NCBI GenBank assembly: GCA_028722305.1
Contig: JAQYHB010000050.1
Location: forward strand, 1-64,000
Length of the DNA: 64,000 bases
Direction of reading: 5' to 3'
From: Spirochaetales bacterium
Lineage (GTDB): Bacteria; Spirochaetota; Spirochaetia; Sphaerochaetales; Sphaerochaetaceae
Made by a program: the position numbers and the translations under genes. Under the pieces are notes generated by a model, which was not told the DNA's origin, ran no database searches, and saw nothing but the letters and a program-made list of their open reading frames with translations. The number at the start of each line of letters is the position of its first letter. Position 1 is the stretch's first letter. Positions 8,263 through 17,440 of this stretch are shown here, piece by piece.

Positions 8263-9985
8263 GGCTATCCTCCTTGAATTGCAGTGTGATGCGGCAAGGC
8301 TGGTCGATCTTCCACCCGAACCGGCCTTTCAGCGTCAGGTGGAGCCGCTGCAGGGTGTTGATGATGCCCATTCCTCCAAAATGGCTGTCCCCGGTATTGA
8401 TGGGACCTGCAAGTCGTTGCTTGATTTCGTCAATGCGTGCCTGATCGAAAGGTTTGCCGTCGTTCTCGATCACGATGCACCAACCCCCATCTTCCTGGCG
8501 ACAGGTGATGGTGATGTGGACGTCCCTATGGGTCAGGTCAAAGGCATGCTCGAAGATGTTTTCGACGAATGGCTGGATGGTGAGTCTTGGCACAAGGTTT
8601 TGTTCCAGTTGTTTGTCGTGGACAACGATGAATTCGACATGGTCCCCATAGCGGAGTTTCATCAATTGCAGGAAAGCTTCAACGCTGGAGAGTTCCTCGA
8701 TAAGTGGACTAAGTCCATCTGCATCGCCAGAATTATAACGGAAAATGCTGGAAAGTTTTTGGCAAGCATCGCTGGCTTCTCGTCCACGACCTTCGATACC
8801 CATGATGGATATGACATTCAGCGTGTTGTAGATGAAATGAGGATTAATCTGTGCCTGCAAAGTCCTGAGTTGTTCTTCCGCCTGCATTTGGTGGAATTTG
8901 ATTTGCTGATGCATCATCTCGTCGAGACGTTCCTGCATGTTGCGGAAACTCTCGTCCAGGTTCGCTACTTCTTGATATGCACCTTCGATGGGGTTTTCTT
9001 GGTTTTTCAGGGTATCTAAGGTAAGACTGCCGATGCGTTGGTCCAGCAGGACAAGGGGATGGGCGATCTTCCGGCTGAACAGGATGATGGTGGCGAGGAG
9101 GACGGCGACAAGGATAAGGGAAAACACCAGCCAAGAGAAGATGATTGGTCCGACTTCTCTTGCAAGGCTTTCGTTGGAAAGCGCCAGCACCAATGTCACG
9201 CCATATTCTTTTACATTTTTACGTTGGAAAATGATGTTGTGGTCAAGTTTGGACGGGAACAAGGGTGACTGGGAAAGCATACTTCCGTCGTTTAGGGTCG
9301 TTTGGTAAGAAAGGCCGGTCAGGCCGCCGGCAAAGCTGAGTGGAAAGTCGGGAGTAAGACAGATGATCGCCATATACCCTACGGTTGTCATTGGCAACCG
9401 TATGCTTCTCACGACAGCGAACGTATCGATTCCCTTCCAAAGGAAATCTCCCTGTCTGACGGGAAGGATGACAATGCCCCCCTTGGCTTCCTCAACTTTC
9501 CGTAGGTATTTCCAATCAAGTATTTCATTTTTGTCGTGGGTGGAGTGGATGTAGGAGCTTTCCGTAGAGCTGAGATTGTTGTTGATGACAAGACCGTTTT
9601 CATTGAACCAGACAATCTGATATTGCATGGACAGAAATATGTAGGAACGGAGCGCGGCAAGCAGTTCGATGTAGCTGGATTGGAGTTCGGCAGGAGTCTT
9701 GTCCAACAGGGTCAAGTTGCGGGAATTGGTCAGAAACTGTGGCTGAGCAATGAGGTTTGCCGAAAGGAAGTTCATCGTCTCGATCCTGTCTTTCAGACTA
9801 CCAGCAGCGTCATTGGTGATGATTTCAAGATGTGCTTTGCTTTCCTCAATGCCACGACGCACCTGTTGGTGCACGAGTAGCGAGCAGAGAAGGATCAATG
9901 GGATGATTGCGACAAGGGCATAGGTCCGGATCAATACTGAGCTGAATGGTCTTTGCCTGTTGGTTTTGTTATTTCCCATATGCAT
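8255..9985 (-). CDS. Sensor histidine kinase (YesM family)
   Basis: 576 residues from the ATG at 9985 (an alternative ATG at 9979; the longer TTG-started frame lacks a ribosome site). The first membrane segment is near 20-40 and the second near 280-305, bracketing an extracytoplasmic sensor domain of about 240 residues. HAMP-like linker, then the His_kinase box with the phospho-histidine in NPHFIYNTLN. The ATP-binding N box (PFVENIFEHA) and G box (GGMGIINTLQRL) follow. It partners the response regulator with which it overlaps by 8 bases. No -35/-10 pair is obvious upstream. Confidence 0.88.
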   Translation of the reverse strand: MHMGNNKTNRQRPFSSVLIRTYALVAIIPLILLCSLLVHQQVRRGIEESKAHLEIITNDAAGSLKDRIETMNFLSANLIAQPQFLTNSRNLTLLDKTPAELQSSYIELLAALRSYIFLSMQYQIVWFNENGLVINNNLSSTESSYIHSTHDKNEILDWKYLRKVEEAKGGIVILPVRQGDFLWKGIDTFAVVRSIRLPMTTVGYMAIICLTPDFPLSFAGGLTGLSYQTTLNDGSMLSQSPLFPSKLDHNIIFQRKNVKEYGVTLVLALSNESLAREVGPIIFSWLVFSLILVAVLLATIILFSRKIAHPLVLLDQRIGSLTLDTLKNQENPIEGAYQEVANLDESFRNMQERLDEMMHQQIKFHQMQAEEQLRTLQAQINPHFIYNTLNVISIMGIEGRGREASDACQKLSSIFRYNSGDADGLSPLIEELSSVEAFLQLMKLRYGDHVEFIVVHDKQLEQNLVPRLTIQPFVENIFEHAFDLTHRDVHITITCRQEDGGWCIVIENDGKPFDQARIDEIKQRLAGPINTGDSHFGGMGIINTLQRLHLTLKGRFGWKIDQPCRITLQFKEDSHV

Positions 9986-10127
9986 GAGAATATACCATGA
10001 GTGTGAATGGTTTTGTGGCTTGATTTTGATTTTGATTTTGGAATTTCGATATGTTCGTTTTGACTTTTCTATGGTCAACTAGAAAATCGATGATAGCCTG
10101 TTTGCAGATTCCAAAAGGAGGGGTCCT

Positions 10128-11438
10128 ATGAAAAAATTGTTATCCGTGTTGGCATTGTTATCGGTCTGTATGGCTTCGGCACTCGCCCAAGGTTCCAAGG
10201 AGCCGGCTTCCCCTGCAACCACATCGGACGCCGCAAAAAAGGAACGACGCTTGACACTGATGATCAACGATGGCGCCGGAATCATGGAGGGAATCCAGGC
10301 AGAAATTGATGCATTCGAAAGAAAAAGTGGAATTACCTGTGAAGTAGAGGTTGTCCCGTCAGGAGACTCCGGGGACCAGTTCACCAAGGTGCGGCTTGCC
10401 ACTGGTGGCATGGCTGATTTGTTCTTGGTGCTTCCAGGAAGCAAGATGTTGGAGCTAAATCCCTCAGAGAACATGATGGACCTTACCAGCAAGCCGTTCA
10501 TCTCCAATGTCAATTCCGCATTTGTGGACGCGGCGACGTTTGACGGCAAGGTGTACGGTGTCCCGGCCGTTCCCTGTTCGAGCGCGGGTGGCGTCTTCTA
10601 CAACAAGAAAATCTACAAACAGCTTGGCCTTGAGGTCCCGACCACGTGGGATGCGTTTATGGCGAACTGCGAGAAGATCAAAGCCGCTGGCCTGTATCCT
10701 GTCAGCAACCCGAACGCAAAGACCAGCGGCAAACAGCTGACCTTCCTGATCAACTATTTCTATGTCAATGCAAGCGATTCCGGCTTCCCGGTCAAGTATG
10801 CCTCCCACCAGGTCGACTTGCACGATAACCAGAACTTCCTGAAAGGATTGAAGAAGATGTACGAGTTCAAGGCCCGAGGTTTCCTAGATCCTGATTCCGA
10901 AGTTAATGTGCATGACGATGCCGCGCGTGCATTGGAGGAGGGAAGGGCGGCCCATACAGTCCACTACACCGATTTTGTGAAATACCTCGCCAATGTAGTT
11001 CCCGAGGCTATCGGCGATATAGGTTTCTTCCCTCTTCCTGATGATAATCCGGATGTTCGTGGTGTCACTATGTGGCTCCCAATTTCTTTCGTTGTCAACA
11101 AGAATGCGAAGAACGTTACCGAGGCAATGGAATTCCTGAATTTCATCACCACTCCGGAGGCTGTTGAGGCTTATGGTTCCGCATCCCAATTCACCGGTCC
11201 GCTCATCATCAAAGGCGCTTCGTTGCCGGGTACTATACCCGAAGTCTTGAAAGAGGCTCAGGAATGGACGGTAAAGAGCTCTGCTCCAGCAATGGAATTT
11301 CGTTGTGCTATTAAGGGCTCCAACCAGGCGACAATCTGTGGGATGGTTGCCGCTGGAACCATGACTCCGGAAGATGGTCTTGCGGAAATCGAGAAGGATA
11401 ACGCAATCGATGCCCGCGACAAGGGCCTTTGGAAGTAA
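10128..11438 (+). CDS. Sugar ABC transporter substrate-binding protein (COG1653 type)
   Basis: 436 residues. The signal peptide is MKKLLSVLALLSVCMASALA, with cleavage before QGSKEP. The mature part resembles family 1 solute-binding proteins, with GKVYGVPAVP, GGVFYNKKIYKQLG and VPTTWDAFMANCEKIKAAG. It captures an oligosaccharide or glycoside in the periplasm and delivers it to the two permeases downstream. A ribosome site AAAGGAGG precedes the ATG. No ATPase gene is in this operon, so a shared MsmK/UgpC-type ATPase elsewhere is likely (inference). Confidence 0.88.
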   Translation: MKKLLSVLALLSVCMASALAQGSKEPASPATTSDAAKKERRLTLMINDGAGIMEGIQAEIDAFERKSGITCEVEVVPSGDSGDQFTKVRLATGGMADLFLVLPGSKMLELNPSENMMDLTSKPFISNVNSAFVDAATFDGKVYGVPAVPCSSAGGVFYNKKIYKQLGLEVPTTWDAFMANCEKIKAAGLYPVSNPNAKTSGKQLTFLINYFYVNASDSGFPVKYASHQVDLHDNQNFLKGLKKMYEFKARGFLDPDSEVNVHDDAARALEEGRAAHTVHYTDFVKYLANVVPEAIGDIGFFPLPDDNPDVRGVTMWLPISFVVNKNAKNVTEAMEFLNFITTPEAVEAYGSASQFTGPLIIKGASLPGTIPEVLKEAQEWTVKSSAPAMEFRCAIKGSNQATICGMVAAGTMTPEDGLAEIEKDNAIDARDKGLWK

Positions 11439-11446
11439 TTGTTCCT

Positions 11447-11477
11447 CTGGAGGCATACCTTCCTGGTATGCCTCCAG
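11447..11477 (+). promoter_or_regulatory. Intercistronic hairpin between binding protein and permease
   Basis: Perfect 13-bp arms (11447-11459 and 11465-11477) with a 5-base loop and no T-run. Such hairpins commonly stabilise the upstream message so that binding protein is made in excess over permeases. Confidence 0.6.
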
Positions 11478-11498
11478 CATTCCCGTTAGGAGTATTGC

Positions 11499-12374
11499 AT
11501 GAAAACCAGAAAGACTATCCTGCAGTCGTACTATTCCTACTGGTTCGCAGTGCCCGGTCTGGTCATTTACCTGCTGATCTTCGTGCTGCCTACTTTTTCT
11601 TCGTTCTACTTCGCTTTGACCCGTTGGGATATGCTGTCCAGCACGTTCATCGGGCTCCAGAATTTCAAGACATTCTTCTCCCAGACAAATACTAAGGCTT
11701 CTCTTGCCAATACGTTCATCTATGCCTTTTCCACGAGCCTTTCCAAGGTCGTCTTCGGGATGTTCATAGCCCTCGGGCTCGTCAAGAAAAGTAAATCGCA
11801 CAGCTATCTTGAAAGCCTGATTTTCTTCCCGACGCTTCTGGGCTATGTCGTGGTCGGCATCACGTTCAGCAAGCTGATGCACCCATCCCGCGGACTGATC
11901 AACATGGTGCTTGGATCGATTGGCCTGCCGAAGCCACGCTGGCTGGCCGATCCTGCGATTGCCATGCCGGCTGTCATCCTGGTCGATTTCTGGCAGGGTA
12001 TCGGTATCACCACGGTCATCTATATCGCAGGTCTAAATTCCATTCCACAGACCTATTACGAGGCTGCCGTTATCGATGGTTGCAACGCTGTCCAGCGGTT
12101 CCGCCATGTGACGTTGCCGCTTTTGGTGCCTGCGATCAATTCAGTCCTGACTCTTTCTCTTATTGGGGGACTCAAACACTATGAGCTGATTTGGACGATG
12201 ACGGAAGGAGGACCAGGGTATGCCACCGAGGTGCTAGGTACAGTCATCTACAAGTTGTTTGCCGCAGGCAATTATGGACTCTCAACTGCTGGGTATGTGC
12301 TGATGTTCATCCTGACTGCTGCATTGGTATTCCCTCTCAATACGTGGGTGGGAAAGAAGGAGGTCGGCTTATGA
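11499..12374 (+). CDS. Sugar ABC transporter permease (MalF/UgpA type, COG1175)
   Basis: 291 residues with six hydrophobic segments. The EAA loop that contacts the ATPase is YYEAAVIDGCNAVQRFRHVT near residue 185. TYYEAAVIDG and the following LPLL are typical of carbohydrate-uptake CUT1 permeases. AGGAG lies about 8 bases before the ATG. The stop TGA is overlapped by the ATG of the second permease (ATGA), so the two are coupled and should form a heterodimeric channel. Confidence 0.9.
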   Translation: MKTRKTILQSYYSYWFAVPGLVIYLLIFVLPTFSSFYFALTRWDMLSSTFIGLQNFKTFFSQTNTKASLANTFIYAFSTSLSKVVFGMFIALGLVKKSKSHSYLESLIFFPTLLGYVVVGITFSKLMHPSRGLINMVLGSIGLPKPRWLADPAIAMPAVILVDFWQGIGITTVIYIAGLNSIPQTYYEAAVIDGCNAVQRFRHVTLPLLVPAINSVLTLSLIGGLKHYELIWTMTEGGPGYATEVLGTVIYKLFAAGNYGLSTAGYVLMFILTAALVFPLNTWVGKKEVGL

Positions 12375-13210
12375 TGGTGGAAAAGAAATCCATTGGGAAA
12401 AGAATCGGGCTTGTCGCCGCAGTCGTTTTTACGTTCTTTACCCACTGGGTGGTTTTTTGGTTCATCTGGGTGAACTCAGGCAAGACAAAGAGCGAGGCGG
12501 CGCAACTCTCGGCAAGACTTCCTGTAACGCCCCATTTCCTGGAAAATTACAAGTACATTTTGGATTATCGGCACAATGTCTTTATCCGGTCGCTTTTCAA
12601 CAGCCTGAAGTTGACAATATTTTCCATTTCAATCTTGATTCTTGTCTCCAGCATGGCCGCGTTCGTTCTGCAGCGCCGTCCCGGCAGGATTTCCAAAGCA
12701 AGTCATAAGTTGATTATTGCTGGCTTGATTGTGCCACTTTCGGTCATTCCCACATTCTGGGTACTTCACCTCATCGGTGTGGACGGAACATTGCCAGGGC
12801 TCGTGCTGGTGGAAATTGCCACCATGTTCGCATTTTCGACGATGGTGTTCAAAGATTTCATTGCCACGATTCCTCCGGATATCGACAATGCGGCAATCAT
12901 TGATGGCGCAAGTCTGCCCCAATTGTTTTTCCGGATTGTCTTTCCTCTTTTGAAACCGGTTACCACGACAATCATCATCCTGAAGTCAGTGGAAGTGTAT
13001 AATGATTTCTATAATCCGCTCTATTTTATGAGCGGAGCGAACAACACGACGGTACAGCTATGTGTCTACCTGTTCCAGTCGTCGTTCAACTCGAACTATG
13101 AGCACCTGTTCGCCGTAGTGTGCATGACGATTGTGCCACCACTGGTGATGTTCTTGTTCCTCAACAAGCAAATCATCGGTGGTATGACGGTCGGTTCGGT
13201 GAAGGGATGA
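12371..13210 (+). CDS. Sugar ABC transporter permease (MalG/UgpE type, COG0395)
   Basis: 279 residues from the ATG at 12371 (12374 is also possible). AAGGAGGT precedes it and it overlaps the previous stop, so the longer upstream frame was rejected. Six membrane segments. The EAA motif is DNAAIIDGASLPQLFFRIVF near residue 180. It partners the upstream permease in carbohydrate uptake. A glycoside hydrolase gene begins 10 bases downstream in the same operon. Confidence 0.9.
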   Translation: MMVEKKSIGKRIGLVAAVVFTFFTHWVVFWFIWVNSGKTKSEAAQLSARLPVTPHFLENYKYILDYRHNVFIRSLFNSLKLTIFSISILILVSSMAAFVLQRRPGRISKASHKLIIAGLIVPLSVIPTFWVLHLIGVDGTLPGLVLVEIATMFAFSTMVFKDFIATIPPDIDNAAIIDGASLPQLFFRIVFPLLKPVTTTIIILKSVEVYNDFYNPLYFMSGANNTTVQLCVYLFQSSFNSNYEHLFAVVCMTIVPPLVMFLFLNKQIIGGMTVGSVKG

Positions 13211-13220
13211 GGAGGCTGAT

Positions 13221-16200
13221 ATGGATTTTTACCACAAAGACAAGCCGTTTACCGACGAGCTGTTCAAGAACCCGTCCAAGGAATTCCGGGGTACGCCGTT
13301 CTGGGCCTGGAATTGCAAGGTAGATTCCAAGGTAATCCCCGAACAGATCGAGGTCTTCAAGGAAATGGGTTTCGGGGGCTTCCATATCCATTCCCGTATC
13401 GGTCTGGATACCGAATACCTTGGAAAGGAGTTCCTTGACGATGTCCAACTGAGCCTTGATGAAGGCAGGAAGCGGGGCATGCTGACCTACCTCTATGATG
13501 AGGACAAGTGGCCGAGCGGATACGGCGCGGGCAGGGTTACGTGCCATTCCGAGTGGCGGACGCACTTTTTGCTTTTCTCCAGCCATTTCTATCCTGATGG
13601 CTATTTCGATAGTGGTATTGAGAAAGGTGGAACGGTCAGCCAGGACGGCAAAGTGAAACCGATTGCTTGTTATCGGATCGCGCAAGACGAAAAAGGTCGG
13701 ATTCTCCATTATGAGCGGTTTGAGCAGATGGCGTCCAAAGAGGAGAAGGGGGTTTGGTTTCTCTATTTGGGTGTGGTCGACCCGCTTCCATGGTTCAACA
13801 ACCAAGGGTATGTGGATGTGCTGAGCAAGGAGGCGATTACCGCCTTCACCAAGGTGACCCATGATGTGTACGCCAAGCGTTTCCAGTCGGAGTTCGGCAA
13901 GGATATTCCCTCGATTTTTACCGATGAGCCCCAGTTCTACAAGATTTCCAATTTGGTCGGTTCGATGTCCGGCGAGGCCGGTATTCCCTATACGCCGGCC
14001 TTGCCTGACGCCTTCCGGAAGGAAAGTGGAAGGGATTTGTTTGATGTGATTCCCGAGTTCTTCCTGGAGGTGCAAGGGGAAAGCGCGGTCCGCTACCAGC
14101 TCATGAAGGTCATTTCCCGTTTGTTCAGCGAGAACTATGCGGGGACTCTTGGAACTTGGTGCGACCGGCACGGAATCCTGCTGACGGGACATTTGATGAA
14201 GGAACCGACTCTCGACTCGCAGAGCCGCTCGGTGGGAGAGACGATGGCCAGCTACCGCTATTTTGGCATTCCCGGCATCGACATGCTTGCCAACCGTTAC
14301 GAATATACGACCGCCAAACAGGTGGAGAGCGCAGTACACCAGTGGGATAAGCCGGGCGCCTTGTCCGAGTTGTATGGGGTGACCAACTGGGATTTCGACT
14401 TCCGCGGCCATCTCAGCCAGGGAAACTGGCAGGCCGCTTTGGGAATCACCACCCGGGTGCCCCACCTGTCGTGGATGAGCATGGGTGGAGAAGCGAAGCG
14501 GGATTACCCGGCCGCCATCGACGCCCACAGTCCCTGGTATCGGGAATATAAGCAGGTGGAAGACCATTTCGCCCGGGTGAACACCGCCATGACCCGGGGG
14601 CGTGCGGTGGTTGCCATCGCCCTGGTCCACCCGGTGGAAAGCTATTGGCAGCAATTGGGACCGGACGACCTGACCGGAGCATGCAGGAAACGGCTGGATG
14701 CGCAGTTCAAGGAAGTGACCGAGGGGCTGTTGTTCCATTCCTTGGACTTTGACTATCTTTGCGAATCGACGCTTCCCGAACTCTACCGGAAAAGTTCCGA
14801 CGACAGGCTGCATGTGGGTCCCATGGCCTACCAAGTCGTGGTGGTGCCGCCGATGAGCACCATCAGGAACACGACCCTCCAGGTTTTGCTCGCGTTCGCC
14901 AGGCGGGGAGGAAAGGTGATTTTCCTTGGGGAGAAACCAGATTCGATTGATGGTGGCAAAGCACGACTGCCAGAGGAGCTTGTCTCCCGTTCCGAGTCGA
15001 TTCCCTTCAGTATCGACTTGCTGGTATCGGCGTTGTCTCCTTACCGAGTCGTCGCGATCAAGCAGGTGCCTGACGGCAGCCAGATGCCGCGGATGCTCTA
15101 CCAGCTCAGGGAAGAGGAGAACGGCGAGCGCTGGCTCTTTGTCTGCCACGCGAAACAGCTTCCCCCCGAGGAGGTCGAGTCCCGTCCCCGGGACCCCCAT
15201 CTCGAACACATGCTGATTCAAGTCCGTGGACGGTATGCGGTCGCCTGGTACGATACGATGCGGGGTGAGCACCACGCTATACCTGCTACCTTCGATGGAA
15301 CCTACACCTGCGTCCGGATCATCTGCTATCCGCATGACGCGGCCCTCCTTAGACTCACCCAAAAGTCGGAAGGCGAGGAACGTGCGCTTGTCCAAAAGCA
15401 GTATGCGTTTGCCGGGTATCTAGCCAGCAACCTTCCCTACAGCCTGAGCGAGCCAAACTGCTGTGTGCTGGATGTGGCCAGCTGGCAATTACTGGGTGGA
15501 GAGGAGCAACCCGATGAGGAGATCCTCCGCATCGACAACGCGGTACGTGCCCGGTTGGGCTATGCCCAAAGGGACGCCAATCTTCCCCAGCCATGGCTGG
15601 TCAAGGGAAATCCGGATACACCGGTGGCGCTCACGCTCACGTTCCGGGTGGAGAGCGACCTGGAGGTTCCTGCCGACCTTGCCTTTGAAGACCATCCGCT
15701 GGCGGTCACATTGAACGGCACCCTTGTGGAGGTGGAAAGTGAATCGTGGTTTGTCGACCGCGCGTTGCACCGCATCCACCTTGGCGTTTTGCATAAGGGA
15801 GTGAACGTGATCGTCATGCGCTACGGCTTCACCCGGAAGACCAATCTGGAGAACGTCTTCTTGCTGGGAGACTTCGGAGTGGCTGTATCGGGTTCCAAGC
15901 TTCGTATCGTCAGACTTCCTTCTCTGATGGGTTTCGGCTCATATGCCGTGCAGGGGCTTCCGTTCTATGGGGGGAATGTCACCTATCGGGCCCAGATTGA
16001 GACGGATGGAACGAGCAGCTATGCGGTGATGGTGCCCCTGTATCGTGCACCGCTAGTGGCTGTCTATCTCGATGGAAAGCGGGTCGGTTCCATCATCGGG
16101 GAACCCTATCAGGTGAGCCTTGGGAGACCCAGCAAGGGAACGCACGACCTGGAGCTTGTCAGCTACGGTTCGAGGATTAATCAGTTCGGGCAGCTGCACA

Positions 16201-16337
16201 ATACAGTGAAGGAAATGTACTGGGGGCCTCGTTCTTGGAGAATGACCGGGCGGTACTGGAGCTACACCTACCGGCTCAGGCCTGTCGGCATCTTGAGCGA
16301 CCCGTTGCTGCTTGTTGAGGAGGACCATCATGCGTAA
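13221..16337 (+). CDS. Large glycoside hydrolase, GH106-like (alpha-L-rhamnosidase type)
   Basis: 1,038 residues with no signal peptide, so intracellular. The N-terminal barrel has FRGTPFWAWNCKVDS, MGFGGFHIHSRIGLDTEYLG and YLYDEDKWPSGYGAGRV, which match the opening of GH106-type enzymes (PFWxWN, GGxxIHxRxGL, LYDEDxxPSG). The C-terminal part resembles a beta-sandwich sugar-binding domain (KGVNVIVMRYGFT). GH106 enzymes release terminal rhamnose. The exact sugar here cannot be read from sequence. AGGAGG before the ATG; the gene lies between the ABC permeases and a dehydrogenase, so it probably cleaves the imported glycoside inside the cell. Confidence 0.7.
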   Translation: MDFYHKDKPFTDELFKNPSKEFRGTPFWAWNCKVDSKVIPEQIEVFKEMGFGGFHIHSRIGLDTEYLGKEFLDDVQLSLDEGRKRGMLTYLYDEDKWPSGYGAGRVTCHSEWRTHFLLFSSHFYPDGYFDSGIEKGGTVSQDGKVKPIACYRIAQDEKGRILHYERFEQMASKEEKGVWFLYLGVVDPLPWFNNQGYVDVLSKEAITAFTKVTHDVYAKRFQSEFGKDIPSIFTDEPQFYKISNLVGSMSGEAGIPYTPALPDAFRKESGRDLFDVIPEFFLEVQGESAVRYQLMKVISRLFSENYAGTLGTWCDRHGILLTGHLMKEPTLDSQSRSVGETMASYRYFGIPGIDMLANRYEYTTAKQVESAVHQWDKPGALSELYGVTNWDFDFRGHLSQGNWQAALGITTRVPHLSWMSMGGEAKRDYPAAIDAHSPWYREYKQVEDHFARVNTAMTRGRAVVAIALVHPVESYWQQLGPDDLTGACRKRLDAQFKEVTEGLLFHSLDFDYLCESTLPELYRKSSDDRLHVGPMAYQVVVVPPMSTIRNTTLQVLLAFARRGGKVIFLGEKPDSIDGGKARLPEELVSRSESIPFSIDLLVSALSPYRVVAIKQVPDGSQMPRMLYQLREEENGERWLFVCHAKQLPPEEVESRPRDPHLEHMLIQVRGRYAVAWYDTMRGEHHAIPATFDGTYTCVRIICYPHDAALLRLTQKSEGEERALVQKQYAFAGYLASNLPYSLSEPNCCVLDVASWQLLGGEEQPDEEILRIDNAVRARLGYAQRDANLPQPWLVKGNPDTPVALTLTFRVESDLEVPADLAFEDHPLAVTLNGTLVEVESESWFVDRALHRIHLGVLHKGVNVIVMRYGFTRKTNLENVFLLGDFGVAVSGSKLRIVRLPSLMGFGSYAVQGLPFYGGNVTYRAQIETDGTSSYAVMVPLYRAPLVAVYLDGKRVGSIIGEPYQVSLGRPSKGTHDLELVSYGSRINQFGQLHNTVKEMYWGPRSWRMTGRYWSYTYRLRPVGILSDPLLLVEEDHHA

Positions 16338-17352
16338 GGCAGTCATTGTCGGAGCTGGGATGATGGGGTCGGCCATGGCCATCCCGCTTTCGGACAATGG
16401 GTTCCATGTCCGGCTGGTCGGTTCCCCGTTGGATGACGCAATCATCGAATCCGTGCGGAAGAGCGGCTGGCATCCCACCTTGAAGCGCCAGATGCCGGAA
16501 CATGTCGAGGCCTATTTCGCCAGTGAGCTACGAAAGCAACTCGCAGGGGCGGACCTTGTGGTCGGCGGGGTTTCCAGTTTTGGCGTCCAATGGTTTGAGC
16601 GGGAGGTGCTCCCTTTGGTTCCCGAGGGGACTCCGGTGGTGTTCATCACCAAAGGACTGGAAAAGGAGCCGGATGGTACATTGCTTCCGTTCCCATTGGC
16701 GATGGCGGGGAGGATGGACAAACGGCGTGGCATCGCTTTGTGCGGCATCGGAGGACCCTGCATCAGTTTCGAACTTGCGGACCGGCACCAGACAGATGTT
16801 TGGATTTGCGCTCCAGATGCCGATACGGGCTCGCATTTGGCCGGATGGCTTCGGACTCCCTATTACCATCTCCGCCCAACCACCGATATCCGGGGTATCG
16901 AGAGTGCCGTGGCCATGAAGAACGCCTATGCGCTCGGCGTCGCCCTTGCCATCGGCATGGCCCAGAAGCAGGATGCAGATGCCCCTGAGCGGTATAACCC
17001 TGAGGCCGCGCTGTTCGCCCAGGCAACCCGCGAGGCCCGGAAGATCATAGCCCTAAATGGCGGTGAGCCAGAGGCGATTGCTTGCTTCGCTGGAGATTTG
17101 TACGTGACGGTCTTTGGCGGGCGCACGAGAAAGATCGGAACCCTGCTGGGAAAGGGACTCCCCTATGCGAAAGCCAGGGAAATGCTAAGCGGCGTAACGC
17201 TGGAAAGCGTAGCCATCGCGACAACAGTGATGGAGGCGTTTCGCAATAGGAGCGATATCAATGTGAAGGAATTTCCCCTGCTATCCCACATTGACGCCAT
17301 CATCAATCAAGGGGCGCCCGTGGAGGTGCCTTGGGATTCCTTCATGGAGTAG
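16330..17352 (+). CDS. NAD(P)-dependent glycerol-3-phosphate dehydrogenase-like protein (GpsA family)
   Basis: 340 residues from the ATG at 16330, preceded by GAGGAGG and overlapping the glycosidase stop by 8 bases. Rossmann motif VGAGMMGSAMA lies near residues 7-17. ITKGLE and the catalytic-lysine region AVAMKNAYALG match GpsA-type enzymes. The family reduces dihydroxyacetone phosphate to glycerol-3-phosphate. A copy coupled to a glycosidase may act on a different 3-carbon or polyol phosphate product or serve as a dedicated paralogue (inference). Confidence 0.75.
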   Translation: MRKAVIVGAGMMGSAMAIPLSDNGFHVRLVGSPLDDAIIESVRKSGWHPTLKRQMPEHVEAYFASELRKQLAGADLVVGGVSSFGVQWFEREVLPLVPEGTPVVFITKGLEKEPDGTLLPFPLAMAGRMDKRRGIALCGIGGPCISFELADRHQTDVWICAPDADTGSHLAGWLRTPYYHLRPTTDIRGIESAVAMKNAYALGVALAIGMAQKQDADAPERYNPEAALFAQATREARKIIALNGGEPEAIACFAGDLYVTVFGGRTRKIGTLLGKGLPYAKAREMLSGVTLESVAIATTVMEAFRNRSDINVKEFPLLSHIDAIINQGAPVEVPWDSFME

Positions 17353-17398
17353 TCTGCCTGTGGACTTGATTTCCTGAGGTAGTCCATCGCCTGGTGTA

Positions 17399-17433
17399 AG
17401 AGCGCTTCCCCGGACCAGCCGGAGGAGCGCTCT
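17399..17433. terminator. Convergent hairpin between the sugar operon and the ABC exporter operon
   Basis: Arms AGAGCGCT (17399-17406) and AGCGCTCT (17426-17433) enclose an inner CCGG/CCGG stem. There is no strong T-run on either side, so it is a candidate bidirectional terminator only. Confidence 0.45.
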
Positions 17434-17440
17434 CGCCTGC

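Noticed and set aside
10021-10040. attttg triplicate near the histidine-kinase start as an operator
   Set aside because: Short low-complexity repeat in an AT-rich gap; no dyad or second copy.
13173-15395. 740-codon open frame on the minus strand opposite the glycosidase gene
   Set aside because: A shadow of the GC-rich plus-strand gene; no ribosome site, no recognisable domain, and the plus frame has clear family motifs.
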